NCBI GenBank assembly: GCA_903912435.1
Contig: CAIWHI010000843.1
Coordinates: 1 to 6,670 of the forward strand
Direction of reading: 5' to 3'
From: an uncultured Bacteroidota bacterium
Lineage (GTDB): Bacteria > Bacteroidota > Bacteroidia > Chitinophagales > Chitinophagaceae
DNA: 6,670 nt
This document shows, one piece after another, positions 1-5,790 of the stretch (the stretch's first letter is position 1; each line of letters starts with the position of its first letter). The position numbers and the translations under genes were made by a program. Under the pieces are notes generated by a model that worked only from the letters and a program-made list of their open reading frames with translations, was not told where the DNA came from and ran no database searches.

Positions 1-173
1 GCATCGGCAGCACTACCACCATTACCGCAAAACAATACCTTATTTCCGTTCTTAAACGCCCTAATAATCACCTCAGTAACCTTCTCGATTTCGGCCACCA
101 ATTCAGGGTTCTCCAGTAAACTTTGCTTTACGTCAATTGACTTTTGGATGATGTTTTTTATCTGCTGCTGCAT
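1..173 (-). CDS. gmhA: Phosphoheptose isomerase (SIS domain), N-terminal fragment
   Basis: This is the first 57 codons of a gene that runs off the left edge. The translation begins MQQQIKNIIQKSIDVKQ, has a helical N-terminus, and reaches KVLFCGNGGSAADA. The CGNGGSAAD motif is the sugar-phosphate-binding loop of the SIS fold as found in D-sedoheptulose-7-phosphate isomerases. The family converts sedoheptulose 7-phosphate to heptose 7-phosphate in the cytosol, the first step toward ADP-heptose for LPS inner core. The ATG at 171-173 is the only ATG before an in-frame TAG about 50 bp upstream, and it gives the usual family N-terminus. No Shine-Dalgarno sequence is seen. A perfect TAnnTTTG box lies about 30 bp upstream, so the gene may have its own promoter although it follows a regulator gene on the same strand. 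Other SIS proteins, such as DiaA, share the motif, so the exact member is inferred. Confidence 0.85.
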   Translation of the reverse strand, partial: MQQQIKNIIQKSIDVKQSLLENPELVAEIEKVTEVIIRAFKNGNKVLFCGNGGSAAD

Positions 174-202
174 ATAGATGCCGTAAAAATACACGGTTAT
201 TT

Positions 203-210
203 CAAAAGTA
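203..210 (-). promoter_or_regulatory. Candidate -7 promoter box for gmhA
   Basis: The minus strand reads TACTTTTG, a perfect match to the Bacteroidota -7 consensus TAnnTTTG. It lies 29 bp upstream of the gmhA ATG, which would give a 5' leader of roughly 25 nt. I found no good TTG/TTTG -33 element at the expected 17-23 bp spacing, so this is suggestive only. The rest of the 174-317 spacer shows no hairpin or terminator, so read-through from the preceding regulator gene is also possible. Confidence 0.4.
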
Positions 211-317
211 GAAATTTCGCCCTAAACTCTCGCGATAAAACTACCCAAAAACCTATATTTAACAGATTTTAGACATAAAACAGCCCTAACATGTGTAGGT
301 GGTAGGTATATGAATAG

Positions 318-698
318 CTATGAATTACAGATGGTGGCTATTTTCTCAAATGCACTTTCATCTTTAATCACGTATTGGGTAGCACCGCGATTTATAGACT
401 GTAAGGCCACACTATAAGCATCCTGACTCGAAAATAATATTACAGGTATATCCCTATTCAGCTTTTTGATGGCTTCAAGAATAGCCATACCATTGGCTGC
501 ATCTTTATTTACAGAATTGAGATTGTAGTCGAGTATAATAATATCGGGTTGGTTCCTAAGAGATTTGATGCAATCTTCCCCCGTAGTAAATAAAAATATT
601 TCGTGCAAAGTATTCCTTGTCAAATAATCTTCAAGAGCCATTGACATCATTTCATCATCATCAACAATAAAAACTTTTTTAACCATCTTACGGCTCAT
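318..698 (-). CDS. Single-domain response regulator (CheY-like receiver), copy 1
   Basis: This 126-residue protein is only a receiver domain, with no DNA-binding, enzymatic or other output region. Seen in the sequence: FIVDDDE with the acidic pair D13/D14, the phosphoacceptor D57 in IIILDYNLNS, the switch serine S90 in LFSSQ, and the conserved K112 in YVIKDE. The residue after the lysine is Asp, not the usual Pro, and the loop after D57 is long (NLNSVNKDAANG). The 59-bp gap to the stop of the upstream hybrid kinase, with no terminator in it, suggests co-transcription. The likely role is to accept phosphate from the kinase's HPt domain and act by binding a partner protein; the partner is unknown. 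M1 is preferred over M5 because it aligns with the N-terminus of the paralogue at 3588-3977, which is about 61% identical. Confidence 0.9.
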   Translation of the reverse strand: MSRKMVKKVFIVDDDEMMSMALEDYLTRNTLHEIFLFTTGEDCIKSLRNQPDIIILDYNLNSVNKDAANGMAILEAIKKLNRDIPVILFSSQDAYSVALQSINRGATQYVIKDESAFEKIATICNS

Positions 699-757
699 AA
701 TAATCCATTTTTAAAAGCTAAAATCTCAAAATTGCTATTGTTCTAAGGCTTACAAAT

Positions 758-3334
758 TTAAGCTTTGTCGGCCAATTCAATAGCTGATTTTTTTACTTCC
801 TCTAATAATATTTTTATTTTCTCAAAGGCCAATTCATTCTTTTCCTTGCACATATGGTCAATTTGTATACCCAAATCATTAGTTTGCTTCATGCCCATCA
901 TCATCCATTTAGGCTTGAAGGAATGTACATGTAGCGCTATCTCCACAAAGTCATTGGTTGCCAATGCTGCATTTATCTTTTCATAAAAAGGGTCTAATGC
1001 CTGAAGGTAAACACGCACATATTTTTTCATGCGTTTTTCATCTCCTTCGCAAAATTTATGCAGGTAGGCTAGGTCTGTAATAGCACCTGTGATATTATTT
1101 GCAGGTGGTGGTACTGATTGTGCAGGTGCGGCTGGTTTTGGTTTATCTCCTTCAGGCTTATGCTTATTAGTATTGGTCTTACTAGCTACATATTTTTGGT
1201 TACGGTTCCTACCCGTTACATCCACTATGGTATTTATCAGTTGCCATGGTTTGAATGGCTTAGGCACGTAGGCATTCATACCCGAATGAATACAGGCATC
1301 TATTTCGGCCCTCATCACACTGGCAGTAAGGGCAATAATAGGTATTTTACCCTTTGTGCCCTGCATATGAGCACGAATGTGTTTGGTGGCTTCCAACCCA
1401 CTCATTACCGGCATTTGCACGTCCATCAGTATCACATCAAAATCGTGCTTGGCTAGCATATCTACCGCTTGCTGACCATCTTCTACCAATTCTGTAAATA
1501 CATCAGCCTTCAGGTGCAGGGTTTCGTTCACCACCATTCGGTTATACTCATTATCATCGGCTATCAGGAACCTCAGCCCATTGAGTATCGACCCATCTAC
1601 GTGCTGCTCGGTATCTATGCGGTGCTGTAATCTCTGTGCCGAACCAATAGGATATTTTATGATAAATGAGAATGTAGTTCCACTTCCTACCTTGCTTTCC
1701 ACCTCAATCTTGCCCCCCTGCATCTCTACCAGTTGTTTACTTATAGATAGACCCAGGCCGGTACCGCCATACTTGCGGGTATCTGAACTGCTCACCTGCG
1801 AGAAACTGTCGAAAAGGGTATGTATCTTATTGGAAGGAATACCTATACCTGTATCAGTAATGGCAAACTTTACGAAAATATGGTTCTCCTCAATTTTCTC
1901 CTTTGTGATATCAATATGCACACCACCCTTCTCCGTAAATTTAAGTGCATTTCCGCCCAGATTAATCAATATCTGGTTCAACCTGAATGGGTCACCCACT
2001 ACTACATCATGAACATCTGATGCTACTGCCGTTAATAATTGTAATCCCTTATCCTCTGCCCTATAGCTCAGTGTTTCCTTTACCTGGTGTACCGCATCTG
2101 TCAATGAAAAATCTATGGCCTCCAGTTCCAGTTTACCGGCTTCAATCTTCGACAGGTCAAGTACATCATTGATAACATGTAGCAATATCTCTGATGACTT
2201 ACTTATGGCCTTCAGGTAATTTTCCTGATCGGTACGTGGGCCTTTTTCCAGCAATAATCCGGTCATACCACTTATGGCATTCATTGGGGTGCGTATTTCA
2301 TGGCTCATATTGGCCAGGAATTGTTGCTTAAATTGCTCCGAACGCTCGGCCCTCAACTTCTGTTGTATGGCCTTTCTACGCTCACGAATGATAAAAAATG
2401 AAAAACAAGCCAATAATAAAATCCCGGCAAAACCTATGAAAGTATAGGTGCGCTGCTGCTTTAAGTCGCGATCCTTGTTTTGTAATTGGTTCTGCTGTAG
2501 TTCCAGTTTGCTCTTTTGCAATTCCAACTCACTCTGCTGTAGTTGCAATTTACTACCCTGCAACTGGGCACTGGCGGCCTGTAGCGCAGCCTCTTCCTCA
2601 GCCCTTGTTAACTTTTTCTCCTTATCCTGTAGTGTAAGTTTTTGCAGTGAAAGGTCGGTCTGAGTCTTTTGAAGCTCCATACTTACCGATTTTTTCTCCT
2701 GCTCGGTAGCTGTGAGTGAAGACTTAGCAGAGTCCAACTGCTTTTGACGTTGTGCTAATATACGTGCCTGCTCTTTCAGGTGTTCTTCGGCCTGTTGTTG
2801 TTTCTGCCTAATGCTGTCTTCCCGCTTATCGTGTATATATTCTATCTGCTTCTTTTCAATATCATTGGCATCCTTACTATTAAAGATGGTTTTCTTCAAT
2901 TTCACCATCCTGGCATAGCTCGCCATAGCCCCTTTTACATTGCCATTCATTTTTTGGGCCGTACTGAGGTTTTTGTAAGTAACCCTCAACTGTTCTATAT
3001 CGCCGGCCGCCTCGCTTGCTTCTACCGCCTGATTGGAATAGTCAATTGATTTATTAAGATTCGTTTTTTTATCTATTGCTGTTTGTTCAGTCTGAACAGG
3101 AGTTTCCGCAACTTTTTTGGCAATACACAGATAAATACTGCCTACATTCCCTAAACTACGTCCCTGACTGGTTTTGTCATTTTTTTCAGCAGACATCTTA
3201 GCTACCCTTAGCTCATTTTCTATAGCTTTATTTAGCTCAGGGTAGGACATATCTGAATAGTCCTTTTCGCTTCTCACCTGGCCAAACAGGATAATGGGTA
3301 TTAAAAATAGAACGAAGAATAGTATCCTTTTCAC
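758..3334 (-). CDS. Hybrid histidine kinase: signal peptide, TPR, coiled coil, TM, HisKA-HATPase-REC-HPt
   Basis: This is an 858-residue membrane sensor kinase. In order: a signal peptide (1-19, MKRILFFVLFLIPIILFGQ); a TPR-like helical region (about 25-155); a long Gln/Lys/Glu-rich coiled coil (about 165-295) with 7-residue repeats; a membrane helix (about 297-316); HisKA with phospho-His345 in NMSHEIRTP; HATPase_c with N462 in the N box, D494 in DTGIGIP and the GGTGLGLS box at 523-530; a receiver with D593/D594, phospho-Asp638 in LMDVQMP, T670 and K692 in PKPF; a Pro/Lys-rich linker (about 710-745); and an HPt domain with H804 in HSFKPKW. The TPR and coiled coil should be periplasmic and the rest cytosolic. 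Every domain needed for H345 to D638 to H804 transfer is present, leaving the flanking single-domain regulators as likely last acceptors. The ligand is unknown. The reading frame is intact. Confidence 0.95.
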   Translation of the reverse strand: MKRILFFVLFLIPIILFGQVRSEKDYSDMSYPELNKAIENELRVAKMSAEKNDKTSQGRSLGNVGSIYLCIAKKVAETPVQTEQTAIDKKTNLNKSIDYSNQAVEASEAAGDIEQLRVTYKNLSTAQKMNGNVKGAMASYARMVKLKKTIFNSKDANDIEKKQIEYIHDKREDSIRQKQQQAEEHLKEQARILAQRQKQLDSAKSSLTATEQEKKSVSMELQKTQTDLSLQKLTLQDKEKKLTRAEEEAALQAASAQLQGSKLQLQQSELELQKSKLELQQNQLQNKDRDLKQQRTYTFIGFAGILLLACFSFFIIRERRKAIQQKLRAERSEQFKQQFLANMSHEIRTPMNAISGMTGLLLEKGPRTDQENYLKAISKSSEILLHVINDVLDLSKIEAGKLELEAIDFSLTDAVHQVKETLSYRAEDKGLQLLTAVASDVHDVVVGDPFRLNQILINLGGNALKFTEKGGVHIDITKEKIEENHIFVKFAITDTGIGIPSNKIHTLFDSFSQVSSSDTRKYGGTGLGLSISKQLVEMQGGKIEVESKVGSGTTFSFIIKYPIGSAQRLQHRIDTEQHVDGSILNGLRFLIADDNEYNRMVVNETLHLKADVFTELVEDGQQAVDMLAKHDFDVILMDVQMPVMSGLEATKHIRAHMQGTKGKIPIIALTASVMRAEIDACIHSGMNAYVPKPFKPWQLINTIVDVTGRNRNQKYVASKTNTNKHKPEGDKPKPAAPAQSVPPPANNITGAITDLAYLHKFCEGDEKRMKKYVRVYLQALDPFYEKINAALATNDFVEIALHVHSFKPKWMMMGMKQTNDLGIQIDHMCKEKNELAFEKIKILLEEVKKSAIELADKA
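2483..2566 (-). repeat. Four tandem 21-bp repeats encoding coiled-coil heptads
   Basis: Four diverged 21-bp units lie in register at 2546-2566, 2525-2545, 2504-2524 and 2483-2503. They encode residues 257-284 of the hybrid kinase as heptads QLQGSKL, QLQQSEL, ELQKSKL and ELQQNQL. Leucines fall at fixed heptad positions, as expected for a coiled-coil stalk just before the membrane helix. The repeat is visible in the DNA as recurring ctgctgtagtt and tgcaatt/tgcaact blocks, suggesting growth by in-frame duplication. Confidence 0.8.
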
Positions 3335-3587
3335 TGTGAACGAATTTTACAATTAAACCTATCCTACTAAATTACCCCAATATGCAAGTAATGCATTTAA
3401 TAAGATACTTACGAATATACTCAATCTGTTGAAACAACTACTAAAAAATAAATAGCTTACTAAACTAAATTATTTTTAAAAGCCGAAATATAGTTTCTAA
3501 AGAATAAATCTAATGAAAATCATTTACACATGTAGTGCAATGTATAGTCTTTCAATAAATGGGTTCAAAAGGATGGATTATATAAAA
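3335..3587. other. AT-rich spacer between regulator copy 2 and the hybrid kinase
   Basis: This 253-bp stretch has no convincing gene and no clear terminator hairpin. Read on the minus strand it holds three imperfect matches to TAnnTTTG: TATATTTC at 3485-3492, TATATTCG at 3412-3419 and TAGGTTTA at 3354-3361. None has a well-placed -33 element. The kinase may therefore have its own promoter here or be reached by read-through from the regulator upstream. The sequence does not settle this. Confidence 0.4.
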
Positions 3588-3977
3588 TCAATTTATCAGG
3601 ATGGTATCGCAAATAGAAACTATTTTTTCAAATGCATTTTCATCCTTCACTACATATTGCTCGGCACCCATTTTTTTTGTTTGCACCACAATCCAGCTTG
3701 CCTCCTGGCTCGACAACATCACCACTTTTACACGGTCATCAACTTTCTTTATAGCCTCTAAAATAATCAAACCATCCGCAGCATCTTTTTTCACAGAATT
3801 AAGGTTATAATCGAGTATAATTATATCAGGTTGCTCCTCAAGATGTTCAAGGCATTCCTCGCCCGTATTGAACAGAAAAACTTCGTGCTTGGTTTTTCTG
3901 GCAATATAATCTTCCAGTGCCATCGACAACATTTCATCATCATCTACAACGAAGATTTTCCTGACAATTTTATTCAT
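3588..3977 (-). CDS. Single-domain response regulator (CheY-like receiver), copy 2
   Basis: This 129-residue stand-alone receiver has no output domain. The acidic pair is D12/D13 in FVVDDDE, the phosphoacceptor D56 in IIILDYNLNS, the switch serine S89 in MLSSQ, and the lysine K111 in YVVKDE, again followed by Asp instead of Pro. It is a paralogue of the 318-698 protein: by hand I count 76 identities over 125 aligned residues, without gaps, and the C-terminus is three residues longer. It lies 253 bp upstream of the hybrid kinase on the same strand, so the kinase has a regulator gene on each side. The likely role is to receive phosphate from the kinase's HPt domain, or to compete with the other copy for it. 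Differences cluster after the switch serine (alpha4 region), where receivers usually contact partners, so the two copies may have different partners. Confidence 0.9.
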   Translation of the reverse strand: MNKIVRKIFVVDDDEMLSMALEDYIARKTKHEVFLFNTGEECLEHLEEQPDIIILDYNLNSVKKDAADGLIILEAIKKVDDRVKVVMLSSQEASWIVVQTKKMGAEQYVVKDENAFEKIVSICDTILIN

Positions 3978-4254
3978 AAAAATTGTTTTTCATTAGTTTA
4001 ATCGGTGGTTTCCTGATAAATTAGCTAATTCCTATTAAAGAATAAAAGGAATTCCTGTATCTCGAAAAACAGTTTATGGTTAAAAAAAACAATCAGGAAC
4101 AATTGATAGAAACCGGAACAATTCTTACTGATATAAAAAAGTATTTCTTTGCAAAATATAACTTTTTGTTTTATTTTCAAAAACATTTTTATTTTGAGTT
4201 CCGGAAAACTGTTTCAACAATTCTCTTGATTAAGAAAAATTAAAAGCAAAGACA
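3978..4254. other. AT-rich leader and upstream region of regulator copy 2, no gene seen
   Basis: This is the left part of the 504-bp divergent intergenic region. Apart from the candidate promoter I see no open reading frame with plausible coding character, no tRNA-like fold and no strong terminator. There is a 9-bp inverted pair, AAACAGTTT near 4067 and AAACTGTTT near 4207, about 130 bp apart, and a TTCCGGAA palindrome at 4199-4206. Neither has a known role. Confidence 0.4.
4152..4183 (-). promoter_or_regulatory. Candidate promoter for regulator copy 2 and the signalling block
   Basis: On the minus strand TTTTTG (4178-4183) is followed after 17 bp by TATATTTTG (4152-4160). This resembles the Bacteroidota -33 TTTG and -7 TAnnTTTG pair, with one extra base inside the -7 box. 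It would start transcription near 4145 and leave a leader of about 170 nt before the ATG at 3977. The region is AT-rich, so chance matches are likely. Confidence 0.35.
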
Positions 4255-4427
4255 TTAGGAACGTTGATAAAATATAGTATTTCAAGTGGCGCGGGTATTT
4301 TTCTATTAGGCAAGACAAAAAATTCGCGAATAGCGACCTATTTATCCCGCCAATGGGCGGGATTTTAACGCCACAGAAAAGGAAAAGAACTAGTCAAATT
4401 GTATACTTTATTTATCATCGTTCCTAA
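4255..4427. mobile_element. MITE-like element with imperfect terminal inverted repeats
   Basis: The left end (4255-4280) begins TTAGGAACGTTGATAAA. The reverse complement of the right end (4403-4427) begins TTAGGAACGATGATAAA. Over the full ends I count 23 matching columns of 26, with one gap. The 173-bp interval has no reading frame and contains a GC-rich foldable core, as in miniature inverted-repeat elements. No target-site duplication abuts the ends. AAAAGC occurs at 4242-4247 and 4434-4439, 7 and 6 bp outside, and could mark a 6-bp duplication if the true ends lie slightly further out. The family is not recognised. A structured regulatory region is the main alternative. Confidence 0.5.
4286..4374. 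other. Foldable GC-rich core, possible three-way junction
   Basis: GTGGCG at 4286-4291 pairs with CGCCAC at 4369-4374 and encloses two further stems. One is TAGG (4307-4310) with CCTA (4337-4340), containing TCGC (4324-4327) with GCGA (4333-4336). The other is a perfect 8-bp hairpin, ATCCCGCC (4344-4351), loop AATG, GGCGGGAT (4356-4363). The last hairpin is followed on the plus strand by a short T run and could end plus-strand transcripts. The GC content contrasts sharply with the AT-rich surroundings. It may be the folded centre of the MITE-like element or a structured RNA. Confidence 0.45.
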
Positions 4428-4431
4428 GCTA

Positions 4432-4479
4432 ACAAAAGCTTATATTTGTTTGTTAATTAAAACTACAAAAGCTAATATT
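4432..4479 (+). repeat. 15-bp direct repeat flanking the promoter of the DsbD-like gene
   Basis: ACAAAAGCTTATATT at 4432-4446 recurs as ACAAAAGCTAATATT at 4465-4479, 14 of 15 identical, with a period of 33 bp (about three helical turns). The first copy overlaps the candidate -7 box and the second ends 2 bp before the GTG start. Repeats at this spacing could bind a regulator, but they could also be chance in AT-rich DNA. Confidence 0.45.
4441..4448 (+). promoter_or_regulatory. Candidate -7 promoter box for the DsbD-like gene
   Basis: TATATTTG matches the Bacteroidota -7 consensus TAnnTTTG exactly and lies 33 bp upstream of the GTG start, predicting a leader of roughly 25-30 nt. No proper -33 TTTG is seen 17-23 bp upstream. 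That position falls in the right terminal repeat of the MITE-like element (around CGTTCC), so the element would contribute the -33 region. Confidence 0.45.
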
Positions 4480-4481
4480 AA

Positions 4482-5627
4482 GTGAGGATACTGGCTCAAT
4501 TTATTATGTTTCTGTTAATAACTACAACCGCCAATAGGGCTAATGCCTCTGGCGTGAATAGTTATACCAGAAATGTGGAGGTGCAAATGCACACCACAAA
4601 TAAACCACCTTTACCAAATATTCAAATCCCTCTACCCTGCTTCCCCAATCAGGTTACGGTTGTTGAAAACACCTCAATTGCCTACAATAGTGGCTCTATA
4701 TTTCACATAAATTTACCGTCAAGAAAATTAATGCTATTATTGTTTTTGCAGTCACTTGGCATAGGCTTGCTGGCAGTATTTACTCCCTATGTGTATACCA
4801 TCTTGCCATTTACAGTAGGTTACCTCACCAAAAATAATAATACTAAAACCAGCAGGATAAGAAACCCACTTATCTATGCCTTCTTTATTGTGCTTATTTT
4901 CACCATACTGGGTTTACTTGTTGCCACCATAGTAAACCTTGCTGGTCTACAGAAATACACTGAACACTGGGTTTTTAACCTCTTCTTTTTCAGGATTTTT
5001 GTCACACTCGGACTTGCATTTTTGGGTGCCTTTACACTGAAATTGCCCGAAAAATGGATCAACAGAATGTCGAGCAAGGCCGATAATAAGACAATAAAGG
5101 GCATTTTTTACATGGCCCTCACACTACCAGGAGCGTCATTCTCCTCTACCCTGCCTATCATTGGGTTGGTACTGATGTTGGCTGGTCGCGTTCCTGTTGT
5201 GGGACCAGTCTTAGGTATGTTCGGGTTCTCTATTGGCCTGGCGCTACCCTTTGTATTTCCTATTATGGTGAGCATTTTTGTGAAGTCTAAAAGCCTGCTG
5301 AATAATATTAAAGTAGTAATGGGTTTCTTTTCCCTCATGATATCCCTCAAGTTTTTCTCCAAAGCCGACATATCACTGGGCTATCATTGGATTAGCAGAG
5401 ACATGTTTATTATGATTTGGCTAGGGCTGTGGATGATAATGGGGGTTTACATGTTGGGTTATATAAAACTATCCCACGACTCTGAATCTGAGCACAACCT
5501 TTATGGGCAGGAATACATACCCCTTTCCCGCTTGTTTATTGCTTTGTTCTCAATAACATTCGCCCTTTATTTATTACCCGGTATTTGGGGAGCACCATTG
5601 GCAGCGGTGCATAATTTCCTGCCGTAA
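4482..5627 (+). CDS. DsbD/CcdA-type membrane protein lacking both catalytic cysteines
   Basis: This 381-residue protein has a signal peptide (about 1-22, likely cut after ANA), an unrecognised exported stretch (about 23-80), and about eight membrane helices (roughly 83-100, 128-152, 164-187, 205-232, 240-266, 274-292, 307-328, 348-367). The body matches the membrane domain of Bacteroidota DsbD: RNPLIYAFF, GAFTLKLPEKW, GIFYMALTL, GMFGFSIGLALPF, VKVV-like NIKVVMGFF, ISLKFFSKAD, LGYIKLSHDS and LPGIWGAPL. DsbD passes electrons from cytosolic thioredoxin to the periplasm through two membrane cysteines. Here the family motif TPCVFP reads TPYVYT (Tyr103) and SFSCT reads SFSST (Ser222). Cys53 is the only cysteine left, and there is no C-terminal thioredoxin domain. 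Thiol transfer by the known route is therefore not possible; the function is unknown. The GTG start directly follows an in-frame TAA and gives the Arg2-containing signal peptide. The next start, ATG at 4506, would lose that charge. Confidence 0.85.
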   Translation: MRILAQFIMFLLITTTANRANASGVNSYTRNVEVQMHTTNKPPLPNIQIPLPCFPNQVTVVENTSIAYNSGSIFHINLPSRKLMLLLFLQSLGIGLLAVFTPYVYTILPFTVGYLTKNNNTKTSRIRNPLIYAFFIVLIFTILGLLVATIVNLAGLQKYTEHWVFNLFFFRIFVTLGLAFLGAFTLKLPEKWINRMSSKADNKTIKGIFYMALTLPGASFSSTLPIIGLVLMLAGRVPVVGPVLGMFGFSIGLALPFVFPIMVSIFVKSKSLLNNIKVVMGFFSLMISLKFFSKADISLGYHWISRDMFIMIWLGLWMIMGVYMLGYIKLSHDSESEHNLYGQEYIPLSRLFIALFSITFALYLLPGIWGAPLAAVHNFLP

Positions 5628-5669
5628 GTTAGTCTTATCATTTTTTAGACATTGGTATTTTTGCCAGTA

Positions 5670-5690
5670 GCCCTGACCTTTAGGTCGGGC
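5670..5690. repeat. Palindrome with TTTA loop (REP-like), unit 1
   Basis: GCCC and GGGC, then GACC and GGTC, pair around a TTTA loop at 5679-5682, with T5674 bulged. It starts 43 bp after the stop of the DsbD-like gene and has no T-run after it, so it is a weak terminator candidate. It shares the TTTA centre with its neighbours. Confidence 0.55.
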
Positions 5691-5708
5691 CATGAAACAA
5701 TAATATAT

Positions 5709-5780
5709 ATTGGCTTTAGCCAAAATTAATGCGCATGGTATCTCCTCCTACCAATTTTGGCTAAAGCCAATTTTCATTTT
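5709..5780 (+). terminator. 19-bp inverted repeat with T-rich tail, likely terminator
   Basis: The arm 5709-5727 is perfectly complementary to 5753-5771 (19 bp). Each arm contains its own small palindrome, GGCTTTAGCC on the left and GGCTAAAGCC on the right. The 25-nt spacer holds an inner hairpin, TGGTA (5736-5740) with TACCA (5749-5753), sharing one base with the right arm. TTTTCATTTT follows on the plus strand. This fits an intrinsic terminator for the DsbD-like gene, which ends about 80 bp before it. The symmetry may also let it act on transcripts from the opposite gene. Confidence 0.6.
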
Positions 5781-5790
5781 CATCTCCTAC

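Noticed and set aside
685..708. A six-codon frame (MDYYEP) overlapping the start of regulator copy 1
   Set aside because: An upstream ATG at 706-708 gives this tiny frame, but nothing suggests it is translated; it is likely chance.
765..3049. Many plus-strand open frames of 60-143 codons opposite the hybrid kinase
   Set aside because: They overlap a clearly coding minus-strand gene, have low-complexity or Cys/Ser-rich translations and match no family. They are antisense shadows.
4344..4363. The 8-bp hairpin as a terminator of a plus-strand gene
   Set aside because: It is followed by only a short T run and there is no plus-strand gene upstream of it in the window. It is better viewed as part of the foldable core.
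4242..4439. AAAAGC copies as a certain target-site duplication of the MITE-like element
   Set aside because: The copies lie 6-7 bp outside the terminal repeats, and a third copy occurs at 4467-4472. The match is too short to be convincing.
3978..4481. tRNA, riboswitch or rRNA in the long divergent spacer
   Set aside because: No cloverleaf, CCA end, or known riboswitch core could be recognised by eye.
4874..5371. Two minus-strand open frames opposite the DsbD-like gene
   Set aside because: They run against a well-supported membrane protein with family motifs and have no recognisable domain or start context.
4506..5627. ATG at 4506 as the start of the DsbD-like gene
   Set aside because: It would remove Arg2 and part of the hydrophobic core of the signal peptide. 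The GTG at 4482 directly follows an in-frame stop and gives a better signal peptide.
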